Numbered from the stretch's first letter, positions 43,307-50,864 are shown. The stretch: 64,000 nucleotides of DNA from Salmonella enterica subsp. enterica serovar Typhimurium str. LT2 (GCF_000006945.2 NC_003197.2:1302001-1366000); one strand, 5' to 3'. Notes: generated from the sequence alone by a model not told the origin. Made by a program: numbers and translations.

Positions 43307-43633
43307 ATGCAACAAGAACATCGTGAGTGTATTGAGCAGTGTTATGAATGCGCGGCGGCGTGTGATATCTGCGCCTCTTCTTGTCTGCGTGAAGATAACG
43401 TCGAAATGATGAAGCACTGCATCCAGTTAGATATGCAATGTGCGGCCATTTGTCGCCTGGCGGCGCAATTTATGGCGTTGGAAAGCGAGTACTCACAAAA
43501 ATTATGCCGCCTGTGCGCGGATATCTGCAAAGCCTGTGCCGAAGAGTGTGCAAGGCACGATCACGACCATTGCCAGAATTGCGCGCGGGCATGCAGCCAA
43601 TGCGCAGACGCCTGCCTTAAAATGGCCGCGTAA
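43307..43633 (+). CDS. Cytosolic copper-storage protein, four-helix Cys-rich (Csp3/DUF326 type)
   Basis: 108 aa containing 19 cysteines in repeated CxxxC and CxxC spacings (ECIEQCYECAAACDICASSC, then KLCRLCADICKACAEEC). These cover all four predicted helices, the hallmark of Csp proteins that load many Cu(I) ions into the bundle core. No signal peptide, so cytosolic. AATAAGGAG precedes the ATG. A hairpin GGGTAGCC/GGCTATCC lies about 60 bases before the start. It ends eight bases before a tRNA-Arg and is followed by the zinc gene zinT, giving a small metal-handling block. Confidence 0.88.
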   Translation: MQQEHRECIEQCYECAAACDICASSCLREDNVEMMKHCIQLDMQCAAICRLAAQFMALESEYSQKLCRLCADICKACAEECARHDHDHCQNCARACSQCADACLKMAA

Positions 43634-43641
43634 TTTTTCTT

Positions 43642-43718
43642 CCGCCATTAGCTCAACCGGATAGAGCATAGAGCTTCTACCTCTAAGGTTCGGGGTTCAA
43701 TTCCTCGATGGCGGACCA
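43642..43718 (+). tRNA. tRNA-Arg (anticodon UCU)
   Basis: 77-base cloverleaf. Acceptor CCGCCAT/ATGGCGG; D stem GCTC/GAGC; anticodon stem TAGAG/CTCTA with loop CTTCTAC (anticodon TCT, reads AGA); T stem CGGGG/CCTCG with one G-T pair; discriminator A; encoded CCA. Like the CCU tRNA at 31204 it starts with C and shares most stem sequences. It lies eight bases after the copper-storage gene. Confidence 0.92.
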
Positions 43719-43727
43719 GTTGATATC

Positions 43728-43779
43728 AAAAAAGGCCACCTGCGCGGTGGCCGCTGAGTTTCTGTTGAAATAAATGCAA
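43728..43779 (-). ncRNA. Candidate sRNA opposite zinT (position of isrD)
   Basis: On the minus strand GGCCACC, loop GCGCA, GGTGGCC and TTTTTT form a strong terminator (43728-43752). A TATATT -10 element inside the Zur palindrome would start transcription near 43779, giving about 51 bases. I recall isrD, a short sRNA, being mapped between STM1261 and STM1263, which is this interval. The -35 is poor, so promoter strength is uncertain. Confidence 0.55.
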
Positions 43780-43798
43780 TGTTATAATATAACAATCA
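43776..43798. promoter_or_regulatory. Zur operator and zinT promoter
   Basis: GTTATAATATAAC at 43781-43793, flanked by CAAT and AATC, matches the Zur core (GTTATAnTATAAC). TTGAAA at 43765-43770, 17 bases, then TATAAC at 43788-43793 form the zinT promoter, so bound Zur would cover its -10. This predicts zinc repression of zinT. Confidence 0.85.
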
Positions 43799-43826
43799 TC
43801 TTTCTAAGAAAGATGAGGGTAACGTT

Positions 43827-44477
43827 TTGGTGATTCATTTAAAAAAACTGACAATGCTTCTGGGAATGCTGTTGGTAAATAGTCCTGCCTTCGCGCATGG
43901 TCATCATGCTCATGGCGCGCCGATGACGGAGGTTGAGCAAAAAGCGGCAGCGGGCGTGTTTGATGACGCTAATGTACGCGATCGCGCGCTCACCGACTGG
44001 GATGGTATGTGGCAATCCGTCTATCCTTATCTGGTCAGCGGCGAGCTGGACCCTGTCTTCAGGCAAAAGGCGAAGAAAGACCCGGAGAAAACGTTTGAGG
44101 ATATTAAAGCGTATTATCGCAAAGGATACGTGACGAATGTTGAGACGATCGGCATTGAAAATGGCGTTATAGAATTCCATCGCGACAATAACGTTGCATC
44201 CTGTAAATACAATTATGCCGGCTATAAAATTCTGACTTACGCATCGGGTAAAAAAGGGGTGCGCTACCTGTTCGAATGTAAAGATGCGAATAGCAAAGCG
44301 CCTAAATATGTTCAGTTTAGCGATCATATCATTGCCCCGCGCAAATCGGCGCACTTCCATATCTTTATGGGAAATACCTCGCAGCAGGCATTGTTGCAAG
44401 AGATGGAAAACTGGCCTACCTATTATCCTTATCAGTTAAAGGCGAATGAGGTCGTTGACGAAATGCTACATCATTAA
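43827..44477 (+). CDS. zinT: Periplasmic zinc-binding protein ZinT
   Basis: 216 aa with a signal peptide and a His-rich mature N-terminus (AHGHHAHGAP). The calycin-like core and the zinc-site histidines in SDHIIAPRKSAHFHIFMGN match ZinT/YodA, which passes zinc to ZnuA under scarcity. TTG at 43827 aligns with the E. coli start and is seven bases from GAGGG; GTG at 43830 is the alternative. In this genome it lies in an accessory block beside a copper-storage gene rather than in the E. coli K-12 yodA context. Confidence 0.93.
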   Translation: MVIHLKKLTMLLGMLLVNSPAFAHGHHAHGAPMTEVEQKAAAGVFDDANVRDRALTDWDGMWQSVYPYLVSGELDPVFRQKAKKDPEKTFEDIKAYYRKGYVTNVETIGIENGVIEFHRDNNVASCKYNYAGYKILTYASGKKGVRYLFECKDANSKAPKYVQFSDHIIAPRKSAHFHIFMGNTSQQALLQEMENWPTYYPYQLKANEVVDEMLHH

Positions 44478-44494
44478 GTCTGATTGCAATGTTA

Positions 44495-44524
44495 AAAGCT
44501 CGCTATGAATAGCGAGCTTTTTTT
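44495..44524 (+). terminator. Intrinsic terminator of zinT
   Basis: AAAGCTCGCTA, loop TGAA, TAGCGAGCTTT followed by more T, ending about 45 bases after the zinT stop. An eleven-bp perfect stem. Confidence 0.93.
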
Positions 44525-44585
44525 CTGCCGTTATGCCATATTTCTGGCAATCAATATAAAAAATACCTGCGCCCCCGGAGCGATG

Positions 44586-45374
44586 ATGACGCTGTCCATA
44601 CCGCCCTCGATTCAATGCCAAACGGAAGCGGCATGTCGCCTGATTACTCGTGTCACAGGCGATACGTTGCGTGCTATTCATTTATATGGTTCCGCTGTCG
44701 CGGGCGGTCTGAAGCCAAACAGCGACATTGATCTGCTGGTGACAATATGCCAGCCGCTGACGGAGGCCCAACGCGCAACGCTGATGCAGGAATTGCTGGC
44801 GCTTTCATCGCCGCCGGGGGCGTCGGCAGAAAAACGCGCTCTGGAGGTCACTGTCGTGCTTTATTCGCAGCTGGTTCCCTGGTGTTTTCCACCTTCCAGG
44901 GAAATGCAATTTGGCGAGTGGCTAAGAGAGGACATTTGTCAGGGGATTTATGAACCAGCGCAGCAGGACTGGGACATGGTGTTACTGATAACCCAAATTC
45001 TGGAAACCAGTATACCGCTAAAGGGAGAACGCGCGGAACGGCTGTTCACGCCAGCCCCTGCGGCGCAGTTGCTGAAGGCCTTGCGTTATCCCCTCGACCT
45101 TTGGCAATCCACGGCAGATGTGCAGGGAGATGAGTATCATATCGTTTTAACCCTGGCGCGTATCTGGTATACCCTTTCTACCGGGAGATTTACCTCTAAG
45201 GATGCGGCGGCTGACTGGCTGTTACCTCAGTTGCCAGAAGATTATGCTGCCACGTTGCGTGCGGCGCAGCGTGAATATTTAGGTCTGGAGCAACAGGACT
45301 GGCATATTTTGCTGCCTGCGGTCGTACGCTTTGTGGATTTTGCCAAAGCGCACATCCCCACGCAGTTCACATAA
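44586..45374 (+). CDS. aadA: Chromosomal aminoglycoside adenylyltransferase AadA
   Basis: 262 aa, ANT(3'')(9) family, adenylating streptomycin and spectinomycin. The nucleotidyltransferase motif GSAVAGGLKPNSDIDLL holds the two metal-binding aspartates; RLFTPAPAAQLLKALR and the helical C-domain are typical. The open frame reaches 44505, but GGAG at 44577-44580 is best spaced for ATG 44586 (MTLSIPPSI). It stands directly after the zinT terminator with no integron or transposon sequence. In Salmonella this chromosomal gene is known to be normally cryptic. Confidence 0.92.
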   Translation: MTLSIPPSIQCQTEAACRLITRVTGDTLRAIHLYGSAVAGGLKPNSDIDLLVTICQPLTEAQRATLMQELLALSSPPGASAEKRALEVTVVLYSQLVPWCFPPSREMQFGEWLREDICQGIYEPAQQDWDMVLLITQILETSIPLKGERAERLFTPAPAAQLLKALRYPLDLWQSTADVQGDEYHIVLTLARIWYTLSTGRFTSKDAAADWLLPQLPEDYAATLRAAQREYLGLEQQDWHILLPAVVRFVDFAKAHIPTQFT

Positions 45375-45518
45375 GATGCCCCAGGACGTCTGTCAGGTTG
45401 CGCAAACGGCGTTCCTCAACTACTACTTAATAGGTTCTCATCGCTGAAGTAAGCAGATGATCTTATGCGGGCCATCGAATGGATATTCCCACATGGCTCT
45501 CGTTTTGTTGAGGTGGAT

Positions 45519-46112
45519 ATGACTGGTTCCGCATCATCTGTTTTAAAGACAGATACAAGACTATTGAGCGAAAACCTGTTTCTTAATTATGGTCTGGAGT
45601 CCTTATTTAAGGACGTCGCAATAATAGCTGGCAACGTAAATTATATTATTTTTGATATCGACGATTACTACACCGTACAGCAGTATATTACTTCCACATT
45701 TAAAACGGTACTCATTGGAATTGTTACCCATAATGAATATAACTTTATTGATGAACATCATGTCATATATCGAATAAAGGTCGATGCCTCTATTGCTGAG
45801 TGGCGCGAATTACTGATTTTGGCCGCTGCTGGTCAATTTTTTCCCAGGTCAGAGAAAGTCAGATTAACGGCGAATGAAAGAAATGTTTTGGCGATGCTTG
45901 TTAAAGGAATGGATATCCGACAAATAAGCTGTGAGCTGAATGTACATTTAAAAACTATTTACTCAGTACGCTACCATGTTCTGACTAAATTAGGTTGTAG
46001 AACAGTTCTGGATTATCAAATACTGTCCGTTTCTAAAGCCTTTACGCACTGGCTTACAATAAATAATGTTGATAATGTAATTTCCCGTGTAAATAGTAAG
46101 GTCATTGCTTAA
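45519..46112 (+). CDS. LuxR/FixJ-type HTH regulator with degenerate receiver
   Basis: About 197 aa from ATG 45519 (GAGGTGG just before), MTGSASSVLKTDTRLLSEN. The N-terminal 120 residues are receiver-like but lack the conserved phospho-acceptor context; only YIIFDIDDYY resembles it. The C-terminal HTH (about 135-190) reads LTANERNVLAMLVKGMDIRQISCELNVHLKTIYSVRYHVLTKLGC, a clear GerE/LuxR domain. Similar in build to BglJ/MatA-type regulators. It sits upstream of a MerR-like gene on the same strand. Targets unknown. Confidence 0.82.
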   Translation: MTGSASSVLKTDTRLLSENLFLNYGLESLFKDVAIIAGNVNYIIFDIDDYYTVQQYITSTFKTVLIGIVTHNEYNFIDEHHVIYRIKVDASIAEWRELLILAAAGQFFPRSEKVRLTANERNVLAMLVKGMDIRQISCELNVHLKTIYSVRYHVLTKLGCRTVLDYQILSVSKAFTHWLTINNVDNVISRVNSKVIA

Positions 46113-46180
46113 TAATGATTTGCTTCTGATGGCGTTTAGGTTCACTATGCTTTCTTACATCATCATGAGGCCAGACAGGC

Positions 46181-47029
46181 ATGGCTACTTTTAGTATTAG
46201 CGCAATGGCGGCGCAGTGTGGTGTCACAACAGCAAATATCAGGTCCTGGGAACGCTATGGCCTGCTTCAACCTACCAAAGATGAAGCTGGCAATCGTTTT
46301 TATTGCATAGAAGATGCTATCAGAATACAGCATATTATCGACGCGTTAAGCAAAGGCTTTTCATTAAAAGAGATTAAACCTGCCCTCTATGGTGAAGAAA
46401 CGCATTGCCGCTCGGGATGGTTATTCTACCAGGAAGAGATTTTAGCGCAGTGTAGAAAATTCGAACCCGCCAAATTGCGAAAATTACTCTGGCGTTATGG
46501 TCGGGAAATTCCGCCGTGTATCGTCATTGAGTCAATACTGCGTCCTTTACGGCTGTGGTTGTCCGCAGGCGATGATGATGCACGCCGATTTGAAAAGGCA
46601 TTACTGGATACTGCGATTATTGAATACGCCACGTTCCAGCTAAGTAGCGTACGAAAGGCGCCAGCAGGCACAATGCTTATTGCTGCGTTTTCGCTGAACG
46701 ACCCCATTGAGCTATGGCTGGAAACGATTAAATATTGTAGTGAAGGTATGCGAGTTGAAGTCATCCCCTGGCAGGCGCCGATGCCCGATCTTTTATCAAC
46801 GTCTTTCGAGCATATTGTTCTGTGGCATGATGAGACATTAACTCCCGCGCAGGAAAATCTTATTCAGGCTTTAAAAGAATCGGGTAAATTTAGTCTTCAT
46901 GTGAAAAATGGCTCAGGCTTAACATTACTGCCAGCCGTATATCGGCAGCATGAGATGCCAGAAAGCATGCAGCATGTTGCACCGCAAATCCATGCAAACG
47001 GCTACGAAAAATCAGGCACCGCACGTTGA
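46181..47029 (+). CDS. MerR-type regulator of the MlrA/BluR group
   Basis: 282 aa. The winged HTH begins MATFSISAMAAQCGVTTANIRSWERYGLLQP, as in MlrA/BluR. The C-terminal part (EPAKLRKLLWRYGREIPP, then IIEYATFQLSSVRKAPAG and NDPIELWLE) matches the degenerate cobalamin-binding-like sensor domain of E. coli BluR (YcgE). A C-terminal extension of about 40 residues follows. In E. coli BluR represses ycgZ-ymgA-ariR; here an AriR-like gene lies just downstream, convergent, beyond an ERIC element. Confidence 0.85.
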   Translation: MATFSISAMAAQCGVTTANIRSWERYGLLQPTKDEAGNRFYCIEDAIRIQHIIDALSKGFSLKEIKPALYGEETHCRSGWLFYQEEILAQCRKFEPAKLRKLLWRYGREIPPCIVIESILRPLRLWLSAGDDDARRFEKALLDTAIIEYATFQLSSVRKAPAGTMLIAAFSLNDPIELWLETIKYCSEGMRVEVIPWQAPMPDLLSTSFEHIVLWHDETLTPAQENLIQALKESGKFSLHVKNGSGLTLLPAVYRQHEMPESMQHVAPQIHANGYEKSGTAR

Positions 47030-47052
47030 GGCATCTGCATTATTAACGAACA

Positions 47053-47077
47053 GGGGAGGAGTAAACCCCTCCCTTGT
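47053..47077 (+). terminator. Stem-loop after the MerR-type gene
   Basis: GGGAGG and CCTCCC with an eight-base loop, followed by TTGTTT, some 25 bases after the stop codon. Confidence 0.65.
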
Positions 47078-47088
47078 TTATACTCTTC

Positions 47089-47281
47089 ATACTTCAAGTT
47101 GCTTATGTGTTGGCTACGGATTACTCGGCCCATCCATGGGCCTCGCCCTGACGGGCCGTCGCACGCGACGTTCAAATCTGCTCCCGGCAGATTTGTCGTT
47201 CACCCCAGTCATATAGTTATCTATGCTTCTGGGGACTCACTCCCTTGCCGCCTTTAAGCAACTCGAATTATTTTGGGTATA
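47089..47281. repeat. ERIC element with a central insertion
   Basis: The left end ATACTTCAAGTTGC and right end GCAACTCGAATTATTTTGGG are ERIC (IRU) termini, and GTTGGCTACGGATTACTC and GGGGACTCACTCCCTTGCCGCC are internal ERIC blocks. The element is about 193 bp rather than 127. The extra DNA contains GATGGGCC/GGCCCATC-like and CAAATCTGC/GCAGATTTG palindromes. ERIC copies with such insertions are known. It fills the gap between convergent genes. Confidence 0.8.
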
Positions 47282-47283
47282 TA

Positions 47284-47532
47284 TTAGATGTCGTCAGGTG
47301 TCTGAAACAAAACGGCTTCTAAGGCATTACGGTAAATATCAAGCTGCACTACGTCTTTTTCTGTTTCCAGTTTTTCAATAAGTTTGGCGATGATATCCTT
47401 ATTTGAGACATGCTGCTGCGATTGCAATAGTTCGTAAGTAATTTCCTGAATAGCTCGCTGTTCACATAACATATGTGCAGAAAAAGGATTGCCAGTACTA
47501 TTTTGTTCGTTGACTAGTGTAATGGTAGTCAT
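47284..47532 (-). CDS. AriR/YmgB-family biofilm and acid-resistance regulator
   Basis: 82 aa; SNKDIIAKLIEKLETEKDVV and RNALEAVLFQTPDDI align with the C-terminal half of E. coli AriR (YmgB), which ends RYTADDM. AriR is a small helical dimer affecting biofilm and acid survival, induced through BluR/BluF. The stop codon directly abuts the ERIC element. Its neighbour is the MlrA/BluR-like gene. Promoter lies in the AT-rich DNA upstream (47533 onward). Confidence 0.85.
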   Translation of the reverse strand: MTTITLVNEQNSTGNPFSAHMLCEQRAIQEITYELLQSQQHVSNKDIIAKLIEKLETEKDVVQLDIYRNALEAVLFQTPDDI

Positions 47533-47641
47533 ATTTCACCATATTCGATGTAAATTGAAGCCGATCTCCCTGAGCGGGGGAGAGAAATTAGTGACCTATT
47601 AAAGTTAGACCTATATCATAAAACTGTAATAAAAAATCATA

Positions 47642-47664
47642 AAAACGTGATGCGCATCACATTT
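47642..47664. promoter_or_regulatory. CRP-type site between ariR-like and chorismate mutase genes
   Basis: CGTGATGCGCATCACA is symmetric over 14 bases (GTGATGCGCATCAC), with A- and T-rich flanks as in the CRP consensus TGTGA-N6-TCACA. It lies about 110 bp upstream of the AriR-like start and 180 bp upstream of the chorismate mutase start, so either could be its target. The surrounding 47533-47842 has no gene. Confidence 0.65.
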
Positions 47665-47842
47665 GTGTGATTTGTTGTATATTTTATACACTTTAAATGA
47701 AGATTCCGCAGAATCAACGGCCTGTTCTTTTTTCTCACTCCAGTTTAAACGAATAAGCATTAATACCCATCTGTAATAATTACTTAATGTTATCTTAATA
47801 AAGGTAAATTACTGTCAGGCCTCCGTAAAAGGAGGTTGATTA

Positions 47843-48388
47843 ATGATTCGTCATATCGCCATTTTTCTTTGTTCTTTATTGATGTGCAGCACCACTTTTG
47901 CCGATTCGGTAACGTCGGTATCGCTTGGCGCGCTCTTAACCGCGCTCAATGAACGCATGTTATTAATGAAAGATGTGGCTGCTTATAAAATGAAGCACCA
48001 TCTGCCGATAGAGGATTTCACACGTGAACAAAATGTTTTTGCCGAGGCTGAAGAAGAAGCGAAAAATAACGGTCTGGACCCGCATTCGATAACCCCTTTT
48101 ATTCGTTCGCTAATGGATGCCAGTAAAGCGATACAGTACCGCTATTTAGCGCAGTGGCGAACCGGCTCAGAACCCTCCTTTCCGATACAAACCTTGTCGG
48201 TCACCCGGCAACGTATTCGACAACTTGATAATCAAATGTTGATCATTATCAGCCAGCGCTTGATGGTCGGCGCTTTCAGCCACGACGATATGGTGTGGCT
48301 GAGAGCGCAGTTTAATGCGCCGAATCTGAATGAGAGCGATATCAGTAATGTGTTGGCAGCCTTATCTTTGGTGCGACGCGCGCGTTAA
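47843..48388 (+). CDS. Periplasmic chorismate mutase (AroQ gamma class)
   Basis: 181 aa with a signal peptide cut near TTFADS (residue 21). The AroQ helices begin with LLTALNERMLLMKDVAAYKMKHHLPIEDFTRE, which supplies the active-site Arg, Lys and Glu. The C-terminal helical part RQLDNQMLIIISQRLM follows. Monofunctional exported mutases convert chorismate to prephenate outside the cytosol, an activity of unclear use. AAAGGAGG precedes the ATG. Not present in the E. coli K-12 collinear segment. Confidence 0.88.
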   Translation: MIRHIAIFLCSLLMCSTTFADSVTSVSLGALLTALNERMLLMKDVAAYKMKHHLPIEDFTREQNVFAEAEEEAKNNGLDPHSITPFIRSLMDASKAIQYRYLAQWRTGSEPSFPIQTLSVTRQRIRQLDNQMLIIISQRLMVGAFSHDDMVWLRAQFNAPNLNESDISNVLAALSLVRRAR

Positions 48389-48584
48389 CTCCACATGAGG
48401 AGAGGTGGGCCAATACCTGGTGATTGCCTGCGGAGGTAGCGATAAAAGAACGCTTTTAGGTGATTTGGATATAAGCGTGGCGGAATAGCGGCTGGAGAGA
48501 CGTGGTTTCGCTTCCCATCTTCCGGTGCATTCGTTAGCATACTGTTTCGCAGCTAAGCGTAAATGTTTTCAGGAAGAGGTTAAT

Positions 48585-49223
48585 GTGTTCGCGGAGTATG
48601 GTGTTCTGAATTATTGGACGTACCTGGTTGGGGCGATTTTTATCGTTCTGGTACCGGGGCCGAATACGCTTTTTGTGCTTAAAAACAGCGTGGGACGCGG
48701 GGTTAAAGGAGGATATCTTGCCGCATGCGGCGTGTTTATCGGCGATGCGATATTAATGTTTCTGGCGTATGCGGGCGTGGCGACGCTGATCAAAACAACG
48801 CCGGTTCTGTTTAACATTGTTCGCTATCTCGGCGCGTTTTATCTGCTCTACCTTGGCGCAAAAATCCTTTACGCCACGCTGACCTCAAAAGGGCGTGCGG
48901 CGACGGAAACGGTAGTTCCTTTTGGCGCTATTTTTAAGCGTGCTTTAATTCTTAGCCTGACGAATCCTAAAGCCATACTTTTTTATGTTTCCTTTTTTGT
49001 GCAATTTATTGACGTTACTGCGCCGCATACTGGGGTGTCATTTTTTATTTTGGCCACCACCCTTGAAATCGTCAGTTTTTGCTATCTGAGCTTTTTAATT
49101 CTTTCTGGCGCTTTTGTAACCCACTATATTGGTACCAAAAAGAAACTGGCAAAAGTGGGCAATTCTTTGATTGGCCTTCTTTTCGTCGGATTTGCCGCCC
49201 GGCTGGCAACGCTCCAGTCTTAA
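48585..49223 (+). CDS. leuE: Leucine efflux protein LeuE (YeaS)
   Basis: RhtB/LysE-type exporter, 212 aa, five to six membrane helices, beginning MFAEYGVLNYWTYLVGAIFI with LVPGPNTLFVLKNSV, the RhtB signature. The start is GTG 48585 with AGGAAGAGG in front; the frame open from 48525 is not used. E. coli counterpart is nearly identical in order and length. First gene of the E. coli-collinear yea/yoa segment. Confidence 0.93.
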   Translation: MFAEYGVLNYWTYLVGAIFIVLVPGPNTLFVLKNSVGRGVKGGYLAACGVFIGDAILMFLAYAGVATLIKTTPVLFNIVRYLGAFYLLYLGAKILYATLTSKGRAATETVVPFGAIFKRALILSLTNPKAILFYVSFFVQFIDVTAPHTGVSFFILATTLEIVSFCYLSFLILSGAFVTHYIGTKKKLAKVGNSLIGLLFVGFAARLATLQS

Positions 49224-49304
49224 CCACCTGGACCCGTCGTCAACGGCGGGTCATTGCTCTCCTTTCGGTTTTATTGCGTGGAAAACAGCAAAATAGTAAC
49301 CAAT

Positions 49305-49327
49305 AAATGGTATTTAAAATACTGTTT
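49305..49327. promoter_or_regulatory. NsrR-type operator upstream of yeaR
   Basis: GTATTTAAAATAC, extended as AAATGGTATTT-A-AAATACTGTTT in two 11-base arms, fits the NsrR 11-1-11 pattern (AAGATGYATTT and complement). It lies about 70 bases before yeaR. This agrees with known nitric-oxide induction of yeaR-yoaG. Confidence 0.75.
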
Positions 49328-49395
49328 TTGGAGCGTAACCTTTTTACGACAGCGATGAGATTATCGCTGAGTAACCTGCGTGAAGAGGGAAGCAA

Positions 49396-49758
49396 ATGCG
49401 GCAAATTCCACAAAATCATATTCATACACGTTCCACGCCATTCTGGAACAAAGAGACGGCGCCTGCCGGAATTTTCGAACGCCACCTTGATAAGGGAACG
49501 CGACCCGACGTTTATCCTCGTCTCTCGGTGATGCAGGGGGCGGTCAAATATCTCGGATACGCTGATGAACATTGCTCTGAGCCGGAAGAGATCATGGTGA
49601 TCAATGCCGGCGAGTTTGGCGTGTTTCCTCCGGAAAAGTGGCACAATATTGAGGTCATGACGGATGATACCTATTTTAACATCGACTTTTTTGTCGCGCC
49701 GGAAGTACTGATGGAAGGGGCGACCTCACGAAAAGTCATTCATGCCGGGAGAGAATAA
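49396..49758 (+). CDS. yeaR: YeaR, nitric-oxide/nitrate-induced cupin protein
   Basis: 120 aa with the DUF1971/TehB-like cupin pattern: RSTPFWNKETAPAGIFERHLDKGTRPDVYPRLSVMQG and GVFPPEKWHNIEVMTDDTYFNIDFF. Nearly identical to E. coli YeaR. AGAGGGAAG is well placed before ATG 49396. It forms an operon with yoaG two bases downstream. By family knowledge it is induced by nitrate and NO and also linked to tellurite resistance-like proteins; precise reaction unknown. Confidence 0.92.
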   Translation: MRQIPQNHIHTRSTPFWNKETAPAGIFERHLDKGTRPDVYPRLSVMQGAVKYLGYADEHCSEPEEIMVINAGEFGVFPPEKWHNIEVMTDDTYFNIDFFVAPEVLMEGATSRKVIHAGRE

Positions 49759-49760
49759 TA

Positions 49761-49943
49761 ATGGGAAAAGCTACTTATACCGTCACGGTCACGAATAATA
49801 GCAACGGCGTCTCTGTGGACTATGAAACGGAAGCACCGATGACGTTGCTGGTACCTGAAGTTGCAGCAGAAGTTGTGAAGGATTTGGTCAATACCGTGCG
49901 TTCCTACGATACCGAAAACGAACACGACGTTTGCGGTTGGTAA
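49761..49943 (+). CDS. yoaG: YoaG, small dimeric protein
   Basis: 60 aa, MGKATYTVTVTNNSNGVSVD, ending VCGW, as E. coli YoaG, a small protein of known structure but unknown role. It starts two bases after the yeaR stop and is co-transcribed under the same NO/nitrate control. Confidence 0.92.
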   Translation: MGKATYTVTVTNNSNGVSVDYETEAPMTLLVPEVAAEVVKDLVNTVRSYDTENEHDVCGW

Positions 49944-50172
49944 GGATCTTGTAGTATCTATTTGATATAAAGTGATTTTTTAAATCAGAAGCCGCATCGC
50001 GCGTCGCCAGCGTGATGCGGTTTTTGCGTATTGAAAAGCGCTGTTTATTTACATCAGACATGGGTTGAAAAGAAACATTAAGAAAACATTAAGAATATCG
50101 CATTGTTTGCTAATGAGAGCGTATTCATAAAACTTATGATTGGGTATTAAAAACCAGAAGAGTCTTATAATC

Positions 50173-50814
50173 ATGAAACTCGATACCCGATTAACTTCGT
50201 CAGCACTTACTCTTGCGCTTGCCGCTGTGGTCATCCCGTTTACGGCGGACTGGCAATTGCCTTTGCTTAACGGCGTGGTGGTCCGATGGATTGAAAACGG
50301 ACAAGCGTTATGGTTACTGTTTGGGGCGCTATTTACCGCCTGGTATATACGGCCACTTTCCCGTCCCGAAGGGGCAAAGCAGTTTTGGCTATGGGCTGTT
50401 GTCTGGTGGGTGGTGCTATTGGGTAGAAGCACCAGTTGGGGGCGTGACTATTTCCCTGACGAGCCGCGTATGCTGTTCAGAACGATTTCAGTGATATTAA
50501 TTGCTGCGTTAGTCTTGCCAGTCCTGTTTTCTGCCGGGCTACGTAAGGAGATTGTTCGTCGCCTACGGGACGTTCCTCTGCCATTGTGGCTGTTTGCCGT
50601 GACGACATGTTCATATCTGATTTCCGACACTGTCGAGCATCATCGGTGGTTGTCGCCGATATTCCTGCATAACGCTCGTTACACGGATTTGATTGAAGAG
50701 CTTTATGAAGTGCCATTTATGATCGGTTTGTTTATGGTGACCGTGGGGTTTATGCAGCAGGACAAGCAGGATGAATGTACGGCGCTGGAGATGACCCCGT
50801 ATCACGCAAAATAG
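50173..50814 (+). CDS. Membrane protein linked to the yeaR-yoaG NO-responsive locus
   Basis: 213 aa from ATG 50173 (MKLDTRLTSSALTLAL), with about six hydrophobic segments. In LT2 it is annotated (STM1273 by memory) as putative nitric oxide reductase, yet no heme-copper oxidase histidine motif is visible, so that label is doubtful. The WWVVLLGRSTSWGRDYFP and ISDTVEHHRWL stretches are conserved-looking polar patches within the membrane part. The 230-bp gap after yoaG may hold its own promoter. Function unknown. Confidence 0.7.
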   Translation: MKLDTRLTSSALTLALAAVVIPFTADWQLPLLNGVVVRWIENGQALWLLFGALFTAWYIRPLSRPEGAKQFWLWAVVWWVVLLGRSTSWGRDYFPDEPRMLFRTISVILIAALVLPVLFSAGLRKEIVRRLRDVPLPLWLFAVTTCSYLISDTVEHHRWLSPIFLHNARYTDLIEELYEVPFMIGLFMVTVGFMQQDKQDECTALEMTPYHAK

Positions 50815-50864
50815 CGCGGCTGAAAAAAGACCATGAATTCGACATGGGATAGATAGCGGTTAGC

